Assembly: GCA_015680905.1 (NCBI GenBank)
Contig: CM027377.1
Span: 36,418,501-36,482,500, forward strand
Reading direction: 5' to 3'
Length of the DNA: 64,000 bases
From: Coptis chinensis
Taxonomy: Eukaryota > Streptophyta > Magnoliopsida > Ranunculales > Ranunculaceae
Within the stretch, counting starts at the first letter, position 1. Each line of letters opens with the position of its first letter. The notes beneath the pieces are model-generated. The model was not told the origin of the DNA and made no database searches. It worked only from the letters and a program-made list of their open reading frames with translations. A program made the translations under genes and the position numbers. This document shows, in pieces, positions 11,261 to 22,057 of the stretch.

Positions 11261-11967
11261 ACAACACCTTCTTCAAACAGCAAGCACAACACCTTCTTCA
11301 AACCAATTGTAGTGAAACCCAACTACACAAAAGACACAAAAACGGTTCTTCATGCGACCTGTGTTTGACAAAAATACGAAAGCCTCAAAACAATCTAATA
11401 GTAGCAAAATTCAAGTGTAACTAAACATAAAGTTATTCAGGCATTTTTCAAACAATTAAAAAGTTATGTGGAAGAAAAATAAGGAAGAAGCATAAGAGAA
11501 CGAGACGGGAAGAAAATGCAATCAAACCTGTTTTATGAAGATCGCCATGGAACATCGTTATCTTTTTAGCCAAATCTGAAAACAGGGTCTAAATGGTGAG
11601 AATAAAATAAGAAATTAACGAATTTGAAAAAAATAAGTGATGGAGTTTCGTTATTTTGCCGGAGAAAGAAGAGGTTTTTTTCTTAGCGTTAATTTTTATA
11701 CTGTAGATAAACTGGTAAAGTACTCGAAACGGTGCGTCTGTTTCGGGTTATTATTCGGCTTATAATTCCGTCACTTTGTTTTTCCCAATATACCCTTCCA
11801 ATGAAGAACAAAAAATAAGTGGTTGTCTAACTTTCCGGTACCCTTCCCATTTAAAACTTTGGCATAAAATCGGGAATACGGGAACTAATTGGGAAATTTG
11901 GTATCCACTAAGAAGATAAGAAGATATAACAATGTATAAAAATCAATACTTTATATAACAAATGAGA

Positions 11968-12754
11968 TTAAGTGAGAGAGTTCGTTTTACTCGGTGATCT
12001 TCCTCCAAGTCTTCTTCTTTCCACGGTTGCATGTCTCTTGTGCATCAATCACGAGGATACCGCAAAAATGAGACACCATCTTCACTCATTCAACGATGAA
12101 AGATGAACAATAACAATAGAAAGGGTTGGTTTGCATACCCATGATTGGCCGACTATTGAGAGAGGCGGCTCTTCTTTCTTCTTCTTTCTTATCTCTGTGG
12201 AGTTTCTAGGGTGAGACCTGGGGGCAATGATTTTTTTATAATAATGGCTAAAACCCTGTGGCTTGGGCTTGGTTTTCACATAATCAAATTGGCCTGGGTA
12301 TGTAGACCCAAAATGTTATTAGGTAGGCTACCTGGGTCCTCTTTCTCTCGCCAAACACTCTTTCTTCTCTCTAATATCTCTCGCCCGGAACCATCTCTCT
12401 CTTTCGGTAGAGCTCTGCTTTCACTCCCAATTGTTTTGCGGTGTACTAGTATTATTAACTTGCATTGTGAATCGCGAAAACTTTTCTCAATTCTCAAACT
12501 TTGAGTGTGATTTATTTTATTTATTTATGGTGAGAAATATTGTGGAAGTTTTGTTGTTAGATAATGTGGTATTAGAATGAGTGATTATAAATGTGATTTT
12601 ATACTAATCTTGATGTGATCTCGATTGATTTGCATGTAGTTATTAATACATTGTTTTGAGAAGGCTTTATATATTTTTTGTTATGCGATTTTATATACTT
12701 TTTGAACAAGTTAAATGAGTGATGTCTGATTTTATGATAATCACTAGATTGCTT
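11968..12754. other. Spacer between two Helitrons
   Basis: Includes pyrimidine-rich TTCTTCTTTC and TCTCTC stretches (12170-12190, 12330-12410) that resemble a plant 5' UTR or promoter. I see no supported gene. A CTAG at 12744-12747 has no hairpin next to it and is not accepted as a Helitron end. Confidence 0.3.
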
Positions 12755-13794
12755 TTATATTTGTCCACATGTATACTTTAAACTAAAGTTACATTGACCG
12801 CGGCCAACAATTTTGCTCCAATCCTCTTTTTGCTTTGGCATGGACGGGAAATCTTCCAATGTCTTCCCAGATTCTAAAAGGATTTGTTCCACTAGATATA
12901 AGCCGTAATCTGTTATTTGCTCATCAGTTGGATCTGAGATGCCATGTTTTGTTCGAAGCCAGTGTCCAAGATCATCACATATACTCGATGCAAATTTGCT
13001 CCAAAGTAGATCTGGTCGTAACGGATGACACTCTAAAAGAATTACACAAAACAACTTCCGCAGTTGATATCCAATTTTCATTATCGCCGCCTCTTCTAAG
13101 CATTGTATCCACTCATCATCAGCTTCCAAAAGCCCATGGGCAATACATGCTTCTTTGTATGTGTTGTACACGGTATCACCGACTTTATAAAGATATGCAA
13201 AGGAGGTAGGCCCTTTTACAATAGTAAGTAGCAAGCGTAGATAAAACCTCTCCCCGACATTAGGGCTTGCAAAATACATCCTACCAATGGAAAGTCCCTG
13301 AGTCCTAGGAGTCCACTCTTGAGAGTCTTTGTGGAAAACATAGTGTCATGGAAATTCTTGATAGGTATATGCACGTGCATCTGGATCTTCATCACAACGT
13401 TTAAAGAAAGTTGTCAGTGTTGAAGTTTGGTCTCTAGCTCGGGCAAGAATTGCATCCATAGGCTCTTTGCTATTGAAAACAACCCTGTGCATACCTTCCA
13501 AATGAAGCGCCAATCGTTGGACACTTGGAAACTCTTTATGTATTGGATTCTGAAATATATGCCATGCAAATTAAGTTAGTCCAATGTACCTTTGCATCGA
13601 TATATTGTCAATCTCATCATTTGTTCCTACTTGTCACCACCGCTGTTTTGTCATAGCCTTTGTAGATGTACTTGTTAATATATTTAATGCCTTGACACGA
13701 TGCACAAACTTCAACATTGATATGGCAGTCAAAACATTTCGCAACATGATATGCATTATAGGGAACAACATCTCCATTATCAACTTTAACCATT

Positions 13795-14184
13795 TTATTC
13801 TTCCTCTTCACAAAATATTTCTTGCCCGGTCAATCCGCCGGTAAATGGAGTACCCTTTTTATCCATAATTGTTTCCTCCACAAACTCTTTTGGATAGCCT
13901 TTGGTGCATCGACCATTTTCCATACATGAAGCACTCGGATCTCGATCACCACAGGGGCCATGAACCATGCACTTCTTCACTGTTTCAAACAATGCAGGGT
14001 GGGTGTCGGGGTCTCGGAATTCAACACATACAAATTTATCCACTTGCTCACTGTTTCGAATCTTGTCATCATGCGCGAGAAATAAACGGCAATGCATGTG
14101 TGGAAGACCGTGCTTCTGAAATTCAATGGTATAAACATATGCAACCACCCGACCGAAGATATCATTCTTCAAGATTTCTTTCAT
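13795..14184 (-). pseudogene. HUH endonuclease core of the minus-strand Helitron Rep
   Basis: This frame has the metal-binding HxH in KHGLPHMHCRLFL, then VKKCMVHGPCG, CMENGRCTKGYPKEF and the following conserved block. These are hallmarks of Helitron Rep proteins. The paired catalytic tyrosines lie in the next frame (13617-13811), so a frameshift separates the two halves of the active site. Confidence 0.85.
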
Positions 14185-15924
14185 AATTGCTTTTCATTTC
14201 AGCTCGAATACCCGTGCAACTATTTCAGGCCGAAGTGTTAAAGTTTGGTGTTCCTTGAGCGCATCTTTAATTTCCTGCCAATTAGGGTTTGCAGTCATCG
14301 TAAGAAAAATATCTAGGTGCTTATAGTGCCGGGTGATAGCCATTGAATCCTGAAAAATCTCGTACATGTGCCTTGGACTTCCAACATGCGAGGAAGGCAA
14401 AATGAACCGTTTGCCAATTTGATCAGGACTTAATCCCTCAAGTGCAACATCTGTCAAGCACTTGTACACATCTGAACGGATGGTGTCTTGATTTAGTCTA
14501 ATGTATCATAGATGGTTCTGTTCATATGCAGCCCAAGCATCAACCAAAAATTCATGCAACAATTTACACCACAGCAAGATGGATGAGTACTCTGTGGGTC
14601 GTTCAAACAAACGGTAGGCGTAATACAATAATTGGGTTAGTCTTACATTGCTTGGAGCATTTCTCTTGACGTCCCACAACTTTAAATCAGGTGACCAACC
14701 CAAATCCCCATAAGGAAACAAAAGAACATAATGCAAAGGCAAATAAGTGGGATGACATTCGCTTCTCCATTCCAACTCATGCCTTATCCGTTCCAACTCA
14801 TGCCTTCCTCTCAAGCAAAGTACAATATCACGCATGGCATCAACCTTACTCCCATCTCCAGGCAATATCACTGCGATCTCATCAGTTGTCGGAAGATTGT
14901 ACATTCGTCTATCCGAACGCGGATCATAGTGTAGATGGACCGGAACATTGTTATTCTCATAAGCATTTTCAGTTAAAACCTCAAATGCTTGCTTATAGAT
15001 ATCACAAAACTTGTGGGTCTCTGCAAAGAGTTTCTTGTACGTTTTCAACACTTCCCTTTGACAAATTCGGTTGCGATTGTAGCGGTGATCCAAAGCAGCT
15101 AAGGGATCATAAATATAAAGTTGTGAAAACTTAGGTTCCATCCCCAGATCGAGGCAACAATGAACCGATTCGGCCGCAACTCCCCATAGGCGATGAATGA
15201 GGTTGGACCACGCCCATGTAACACACGCGATCGTTAAATTTGCAATCAAGACCGGTAAAGGCATTACTCACATTGTATTGCCGAATCTGCTCCGCGGAAT
15301 AATCTTGCACGCTTATTAGATCCTTCAATAAAGATTTAAGTCTTGGAGGCAAGGGAGAAAGAAGCGGTAGCTTAACTTTTCTTTGTAAACAACAAGTTCC
15401 AAATAAAGGTCGGTTGCGCCTTGATTTCGATAACTGTTCATCTTTCCAATGAAGGGCCGAACAAAATAGACAAAGAACATCCATCTTTCCCAAAAAGTGA
15501 CGGCAATTTGGAACTGGAAGCGCATGACCTCTATGAGGATTAAGAATTTCTTCTTCACTTTCATCAAATACAGTCATATCATGATCACTGCAAAAATAGA
15601 CCTATGATATATCACACTTTACGGTATGTTGAAACCTAACATAAGAGTGAGAATTTAAGCACTTAACTTACATAGTGTTATCCTCACAACTTTGCATTGT
15701 TACATCTTTTGTGACTGGAGGCTGGTTTTCTCTGTAAGAGATATCATACATTGATGAAAAGGACCCAACTTCGTACGTTGACCTCGTCTTCTTAAAGGAA
15801 TCTGCTATGTAATCAGACATAACATCTTTTTCTCTCGCTCTCGATTTTGTTGTGCTATAGTCATTTGATCGCGGATCTAGAGGCACTTGCATTTCCCTTT
15901 CTCTTGAGACGGCGTTGTGCAACA

Positions 15925-16330
15925 GATCTCCGATTAGGAGGTGCAATAGATCTTTGACTGGGAGGCACAACAGATAACATATTGGGAACCACAATAAAAC
16001 TTTGATTAGGAGGCACAACATATAGCCTAGTGAGAACTGCAGTGGATCTTCGATTAGGAGGCACAAATCTTTGTAGCCCGGCATTTTTCGATTAGGAGGC
16101 ACAACAGATAGTCTATTGGGAGCTGCATTAGATCTTCGATTAGGAGGCACAACCGATGGAGAAGGAGTAGATCTTCGATTATGAGGCACAACAGATGGAG
16201 AAGGAGTAGATCTTCGATTATGAAGCACATCAGATGGAGAAGGAGTAGATCTTCGATTAGGAGGCACATATACCAAATTGGGGGACGTAGCATATCTTTG
16301 ATGGGGAGGCACATATATCGGATTGGGAGG
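15925..16330 (-). repeat. 39-bp minisatellite encoding a proline-rich Rep leader
   Basis: The unit reads, on the minus strand, as codons for VPPNRRSTPSPSV (13 residues, 39 bp). The best copies lie at 16131-16262, with diverged copies on both sides. The repeat keeps the frame over many units and gives the Helitron protein a long Pro/Arg/Ser-rich N-terminal region. Some units differ by frame-changing indels. Confidence 0.85.
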
Positions 16331-16436
16331 CGAATGATGTCGCGGTTGTGGAATTGATCGGTGAATTAACAACTCCTTTCCCTCTCTTTCATTTCTCCAG
16401 TTTGTGGTAATGAAGTCGCGACCTAAGATACGCCCG

Positions 16437-16558
16437 TTAATATGTTGATATAGTTGTACTCGTAAATAACAAACAATCAATATAATGATAGATATGTAAC
16501 TGGACAAATATATATGTGTGAACAAATATATGTGTGTGATAGATATTAAAGTGGTTAT
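16437..16558 (-). other. Helitron sequence up to the Copia insertion
   Basis: AT-rich sequence upstream of the Rep frames. The block GTAAATAACAAACAATCAAT and following bases (about 16459-16505) recur at 23281-23327 on the far side of the Copia element. The sequence stops at the GTTAT target duplication (16554-16558). Confidence 0.5.
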
Positions 16559-17455
16559 TGTTGTATGCGAGATAAAAGAAAACAATAGAAGACAAGGAAT
16601 GACGAATAGCAATGTAATAACCAAGGCGGATTAGGGTCGTCCTTAAGGAAAGATTTCGCCCTTCCAATGGTGCGTAAAGGCAACAAATGGCGTCTTCCTC
16701 ACAGATTCAATGGTTAACAATGCCAGTCTAACTTTGCACTAGAATAGACTACCCTCTAGAACAAAGAATATAACTCTCTCTGGCGGCTGACAGGAAGAAG
16801 AGAAGAGAAGAAGATTGAAGCAATCAAAGACTTATCTGTTTCGTGTAGGTAAGAGAAGGGTGTATCACGACTTCAACTTCGTTTTATTTGTGGTGTGTAT
16901 GGAGGCAAGACGACTTCTCGCTTCTCTCTCAATATAGAAGCGCAAAGATCAGATACACGAAGTTCTCTCTTACGTGTCTCTCTCTCTCTCGTTACGTGAT
17001 TGATTCCCTCTAATGAACACAACCGTGTTTATATAGAGGTATGATCGAATCATAGATGGAGAAGGACACCTCTCTAATTCGGTTTCACAAAACCAAATCA
17101 AAGTAGAACTCTCAAGCCGATACGAATCCAACTGTAAGTGGAACTCCAAACCAAACTAGTTCAAAAAAGAAAAAAGTTTAGGCTATTGATAATCCACTAC
17201 CCACTAGACTAACAGCCCAAGCCTCAGCCCGAAGCCCAAGCCCACCACGACGACGCGCTCGGTTCGGTCTTGGGCGGGCGGGCGGGCGACGCGTGGCTTT
17301 GGGTGAGTCCTCCCTCCTAACACAAAGCCTTTGTACCCTAAGGGCGCACCCTTATGCTAGAGGTTCACCTCAAATACCTCACTAGCTAGTGGTGGTTCAT
17401 CAATGTGGGACTAAACAACACACAAGTATTTGAAATACACATGAAGATTCCAACA
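16559..17455 (-). repeat. Copia 3' LTR
   Basis: 897 bp, TGTTGTATGC to GATTCCAACA on the plus strand. It is nearly identical to the LTR at 22058-22935 except for changes clustered at CAG/CTG positions and a GC-rich block (17245-17295). Confidence 0.95.
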
Positions 17456-18195
17456 ATCCCCACTATTTCAAAATACTTATAGTCCCCACTATTTTGGAAT
17501 AGGATATTACAAAAGAAATGGGTTAACGAAAATGCCGAGAGAATCGAAAAAACAATGCATAAGATACCGGTGCTTTTCGGCTTGAACCGGTCATAGGGTA
17601 ACATGTCTTATAATGCATTGAAAGTGGTGGATTAAAAAATCTTTGAACCAACATTCCTTGTAGTAAAATAGAGGACATGCACCCACATTGCTCTTTCATT
17701 ATATGCCTACTGCGGTTATGTTGGCTTTTTTTTGGCCCTTATGCTTACCTGTTAAGTGAATGCTCTAGAGTATTTGCCTCAATACCCATAAGAACCGACC
17801 AGTTCTACATTCACGTAGGTGGATATCCATCAAGTGTACATAGCGCTTAAAATACACTATCTCATAAAAATAAGGACTATGATTCCATTAAGAGTAAAAT
17901 AACTCATCCCTCGTTCTCATTGCTATTCAAGTTATACAAAGTATACAAAAATGCTATCTAGTCATAGGGTGGGGCGCCTCAAATAAAGACAATAGCATAC
18001 CGTAGGCGACTAGGTGACTTGTTTTTCCCTTTGAACCTACTTCATGGGATCTCCAATCACATAGGTGGGGTTGCCGTCGATTAATAAGCCCTCTATCTAA
18101 GGCAAAAGTCCCATCCCCTCGACGATCAACCACTTGTCTCCCCGTTAAGTGGCTTTTGTCGAGGATCGGCCAAATTTAACTCGACCTCACATAAT
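17456..18195 (-). other. Copia 3' untranslated interior
   Basis: Sequence between the RNase H frame and the 3' LTR. It contains the purine-rich tract next to the LTR. No coding was recognised. Confidence 0.6.
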
Positions 18196-18695
18196 CTAGA
18201 GCCACAACTCCGTGATTCCAAAGAATGCTTTATAGATCGTAGTCTCGAAGAATATGCCCCTTTTCCCATTATACAATTTGCTCTTTGCCTTTGCTATTGC
18301 GGCCCGACAAATACAATGCATAGGTACGTACCGAGGCGGTTTTGTACCAATAGGAAGATCTGCCAAGAGGTTTCTAAGCCACTCAGCCTCTGCACTTGCT
18401 TTATCTAAAGCAATAAGCTCGGACTCCATGGTTGAACGAGCTATCAAGGTCTCTTAGAAGATTTCCAAGCGATCGCACCTCCACCTAGGGTGAAAATATA
18501 ACCACTAGTGGACTTGATATCATGAGAATCGATATCCAGTTTGCATCCCAATAACCCTCTATCACAGTGGGTTTGTCTAAACCTTATGCCGTAATTCATT
18601 GTTCCTCTCAAGTACTTGGCTAATCTCTCTAACGACTCCAATGTTCCCCGACTAGGACAATGAGTGTATCCGCTTAGCCCTAACCGCATAAGCAA
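18196..18695 (-). pseudogene. Copia RNase H domain
   Basis: Two minus-strand frames (18695-18444 and 18447-18196) encode a Copia RNase H. GLSGYTHCPSRGTLESLERL and KYLRGTMNYGIR lie upstream, then the catalytic region with ARSTMESELIALDKASAEAE and WLRNLLADLP. The frame changes near 18446, so it is broken. Confidence 0.85.
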
Positions 18696-18819
18696 TGTCG
18701 TCTAGTGCAATTCATCAAGTACATGAGACTACCAATAATTTGGGCATATCTAGATCGAGTACACCATGTTGAGCATTTTTCTGAAGTTCACTATTTGCCT
18801 CATAAGGTGCGACCATTAA

Positions 18820-19462
18820 TTACTTACTATCATAAAAGTTAAACTTCTTCAAAAACTTCTCAACATAATGCTCTTGTGAAAGCGAATAGCCATCACTGTT
18901 TCTGATGATTTTGATTCCAAGAATCACATCAGCTTCTCCCAAATCCTTCATTTCAAATTGGGAGGATAAAAACATCTTGGTGTTTCTCACAACATCAAGG
19001 CTAGGACTCATGATTAACATGTCATCCACATATAGACAGATAATCACATATGAATTCACATCAAACGATTTGAAGTAAATACATTTATCAGCATCATTTA
19101 TGTGATATCCATTAGACATCATGACATCTCACAAACTTTTCATGCCATTGTTTTGGCGCTTGTTTCAACCCATATAAAGACTTAACTAACTTGCATACTT
19201 TATGCTCATTCCCCGGTACTATCGTACTCTCAGGCTGCATCATATATATTTCTTCATCAAGATCACCATTCAAAAATGCAGTTTTTACATCCATTTGATG
19301 AATAAATAAATTATGAATAGCAGCTAGAGCCATTAGAACTCTTATAGAAGAAATCCTAGTTACAGGAGCATAAGTATCAAAATAGTCAATGCCTTTCTTC
19401 TGGGAGAACCCCTTGACTACAAGTCTAGCCTTGTATTTCTCAATGGAACCATCTAGTTTCAA
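18820..19462 (-). pseudogene. Copia reverse transcriptase
   Basis: Minus-strand frames 19462-19112 and 19122-18820 encode the Copia RT. Motifs are YKARLVVKGFSQ, TYAPVTRISSIR, HQMDVKTAFLNGDLDEEIYM, SLYGLKQAP and the catalytic YVDDMLI. The junction near 19120 changes frame. Upstream coding linking to integrase (19470-19840) is degenerate. Confidence 0.9.
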
Positions 19463-19842
19463 TTTCTTTTTGAAGATCCACTTGTAACGTTATAGGTTCG
19501 CCCCAGGAGGTAGATCAACTATCTCCCATGTGTGATTAGCTATAATCGAGAATCTAGTTCTCGAGTGTATAGCATCCTTCCGTAAAGGAGCATCTCGAAC
19601 TCCATTGCCTCATTATAATCCACAGATCATCATCAAGAAGAAATGTGTAAAAGTCATCACCAAAATTGGTGGATTTTCGTCTCTTTTACTCTTCCCAATT
19701 TCTTGTTCAGAAAATTCAGGATCTGTTGATTGTTGTTCACTAGAGCTACCAACCTCTCAATGCCAATTTTCAAAGGAAACAAATTCTCAAAGAAATCAGC
19801 ATTTTACTCTCTATAATAGTGTTAGCATCGACAAGGTTATTA

Positions 19843-20837
19843 TCAGATTTTACTACTAAAAAATCTATATGCGACACTATTATGAGCATAACCAATGAAC
19901 ATACAATCAACAGTTCTAGGTCCCAATTTCTTTTTAGGTTCGTTCACAAGAACCTTAGCAAGACACCCCCACATTTTTAAATATGTCGTTAGGTACATGA
20001 CCTTTCCATAACTCATATGGTGTCTTATTCCCTGTTTTCTTGTTGGGTATCCTATTCTCAGATATGGCAAGCAGATAGGATTGCTTCCCAAGTTCAAGTT
20101 CGGAAGCTCCAACTTACAAGCATAGCATTCATCATCTCTTTTAGTGTTCTGTTTTTCCGTTCGGCTACTCCATTAGACTCAGGAGAGTATGGTGGAGTAG
20201 TCTCATGAATAATGCCACTCTTGTCACAAAAGTCCTGGAAGGGGTTAGACTCATATTCTCCACCCCTATCAGACCGAAGTCTCTTAATCTTACAGTTAAG
20301 CTGGTTTTCAACTTCAGCTTTGTACTTGAGAAACATCTCACCTGCCTCATGCTTGTGTCTAAGTAAATATACCATGGTGTACCTAGAGAAGTCATCTATG
20401 AATGTAATATAATAAAACTTCCCCCCTCTAGACATGGTACTTCTGAATTCACCCAAATCCGTATGAATAAGAGTTAGTAATCCAGTTTTATCTCTAGACA
20501 CAGTTCTACAGGGTTTCTTCGTGGCTTTAGTCTCAGCACATATCTCACATTTATCATTAGAAAAATCAGAAATATTAGACAATAAACCACATGCTTTCAT
20601 CCTTTTCATATACTGAACATTCACATGTCCTAGTCTACCATGCCATATATTAAAAGAGTCAAGCAAATAAGCAGAAGCAGATTCATTCTTATTAATAATA
20701 ATGTTGTCAAGTACATTCAACATGAAAAGACCACTGGTTATTACATTAACCTTTACCAACAAAACCCTCATTCTTTGTCGAACAAACTTGTCACTCTCAA
20801 AAGTCACCTTGACGCCAGCTTTTCCCAGTAGGGACAC
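19843..20837 (-). pseudogene. Copia GAG-pre-integrase and integrase
   Basis: The minus-strand frame 20837-20094 starts with the pre-integrase HH-CC zinc region (WHGRLGHVNVQYMKRM, CEICAETKATKKPC). It continues into the integrase core with Asp in LIHTDLGEF, Asp in LRSDRGGEY and Glu in NGVAERKNRTL, the D,D,E catalytic triad. The C-terminal part (20112-19843) continues in another frame with LGPRTVDCMFIGYAHNS. The catalytic residues are all present; the frameshift near 20100 breaks the protein. Confidence 0.92.
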
Positions 20838-20929
20838 AGAAATCAGATTCTGACGAATCTCAGGAACATGAAGAACATTACTAAGTGAAAGGGTTTTCCC
20901 CGGTTAACTTCGAAGAACCTTTGCCTGCT

Positions 20930-21250
20930 CCCTCAACAGAACGACCTCGAGTCACCCATATAGACCTTTTCATCTTTCACTAGTATGTAATCTGAGAAGG
21001 CTTCAACATCACCACAGGGCGTGGCGGGGTGGCACCAGAATCTAGTACCCAGTTCCTCTTCCCGGTGGCTATGAACACTTGTGACACGACAAAGAAAGAA
21101 CAATATCATCTCCCTCAACTAGATTAGCATTGGGAGGATCATCGCTGTCTTTCTTGTGTGTCCAAGACCGAAAAGCCCTATGTCCAGTTTACCACAAACA
21201 TAACAATTTCCATTGCCGCACCACTCCTTTTAAAAAGAAGTGCCTTTGAC
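20930..21250 (-). pseudogene. Copia zinc knuckle and protease remnants
   Basis: The minus-strand text around 21170-21240 contains CYVC, the start of a gag CCHC knuckle, in a degenerate context. The frame 21118-20933 contains CGDVEAFSDY, the region just after the Copia protease active site. The Asp-Ser/Thr-Gly itself is not readable in one frame. Assigned mainly by position between gag and integrase. Confidence 0.55.
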
Positions 21251-21357
21251 CTTGAAATTCTTATTTTTGTTGACTTCTTTTCTTAGAGGTTTTGTTAGAT
21301 TTGCTGGGATTACCTTCAACGATATTGGCTTTAGAATGAAATTCCTTAGACAACACC

Positions 21358-22038
21358 TCATCCCGAGGTCTTGTTCTTTTCCTCTATGTGAATGTGAATG
21401 ATCACATCCTCAAGAGTCATCTGCTTGCGCTTATGCTTCATACTATTTTTATAGTGTTTCCAAGACTCGGGGAGTTTCTCAATCAAACATCCAGCAACAA
21501 AGGATTCGGGTAAATTAATACCCTCAGTTTTCAAATCATTAATCAGCACATGAAAATCATGGATTTGAGACGTTACATCTCTATCCTCTCTCATATGGAA
21601 CTTTAGAAAATTCCCAATAGCATATTTCTGAGTACCAGCATCCTCTATTATGTATTTTTTGTTCAAACTCTCCCATATATCATGTGCATTCTTATTTGAA
21701 CAATAAATATCAAAAATCTCATTGGACAAGGTACTCAAAATAGCATGACGACATACCTTATTCCCATTGAGCCAAGCAGCTTGATTTCTTTCGAAATCAT
21801 TAGAACCCTCCACGGGTGCTGTATCAGTGAGATACTTTGCATAGTTGAGTACATCTAGGGCTGTGAACACCCTTTCTCTCCATCTCTTGAAGTGTGAACC
21901 GTTGAAGGATTCAATCTTAGACACATTAGGTAAATTGCGAGCATTCATTATGAGGTGCAAAGATCTCTCTCATAGACGAAGTTACTTCCATGACTCAATA
22001 GTTTCTTTGATCGGCGTGGTGTCAACAGGTGTAGACAT
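21358..22038 (-). pseudogene. Copia gag (UBN2-type)
   Basis: The frame 21960-21358 encodes a Copia gag: ESFNGSHFKRWRERV, HDIWESLNKKY, IGNFLKFHMRED and CLIEKLPESWKHYKNSMKHK. The likely natural start is the ATG at 22038, giving MSTPVDTTPIKETIE. A stop and frame change near 21985 separate it from the main frame. This ATG lies only 19 nt after the 5' LTR. Confidence 0.85.
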
Positions 22039-22057
22039 CTTGATCTTTCCTTAAGAT

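Larger units (their letters stand above)
6685..11967 (-). mobile_element. Candidate non-autonomous Helitron carrying host gene fragments
   Basis: The 3' end is diagnostic. On the minus strand the arms GCACGTGC/GCACGTGC form a hairpin with an AAC loop. It is followed by CCATTTA and CTAG, and then T in the flank, the Helitron 3' signature of hairpin plus CTAG next to T. The proposed 5' end at 11967 reads TCTCATTTGTTATATAAAG with A upstream. It resembles the 5' end proposed for the Rep-bearing Helitron at 24545 (TCTCATCTATATAATAAGC). No transposase coding lies inside. Instead there are exon-like pieces on the same strand (NTF2/G3BP at 10746-11260, others near 8915-9346, 9540-9790 and 10490-10640). 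The 3' end is well supported. The 5' end and therefore the length are inferred. Confidence 0.6.
12755..16436 (-). pseudogene. Helitron Rep (HUH nickase) gene, truncated before the helicase
   Basis: A series of minus-strand frames (15577-15131, 15264-14506, 14469-14194, 14184-13795, 13811-13617, 13279-12755) together read as the N-terminal two thirds of a plant Helitron Rep-helicase. They include the Helitron-like N domain (FSQLYIYDP, DAWAAYEQNHL), DIFLTMTANPNWQEI, and the HUH nickase motif in FQKHGLPHMHCRLFL (His-Met-His). The tyrosine motif follows in YINKYIYKGYD, and then the linker YFASPNVGERFYLRLLLTIV. The protein normally continues into a PIF1-type helicase, but coding stops near 12755 and no Walker A motif is found downstream. 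Several frameshifts and stops separate the pieces. The copy cannot encode a working RepHel. Confidence 0.85.

Noticed and set aside
12741-12760. ACTAGATTG as the 3' end of the Rep-bearing Helitron
   Set aside because: CTAG is present but no hairpin stands within the usual distance, and coding for the helicase is simply cut off. Truncation is more likely.
15668-16624. A single 318-codon minus-strand ORF as one protein
   Set aside because: Its first part reads through the Copia LTR; the insertion point at 16558 with its duplication shows the junction is artificial. Only the part below 16558 belongs to the Helitron.
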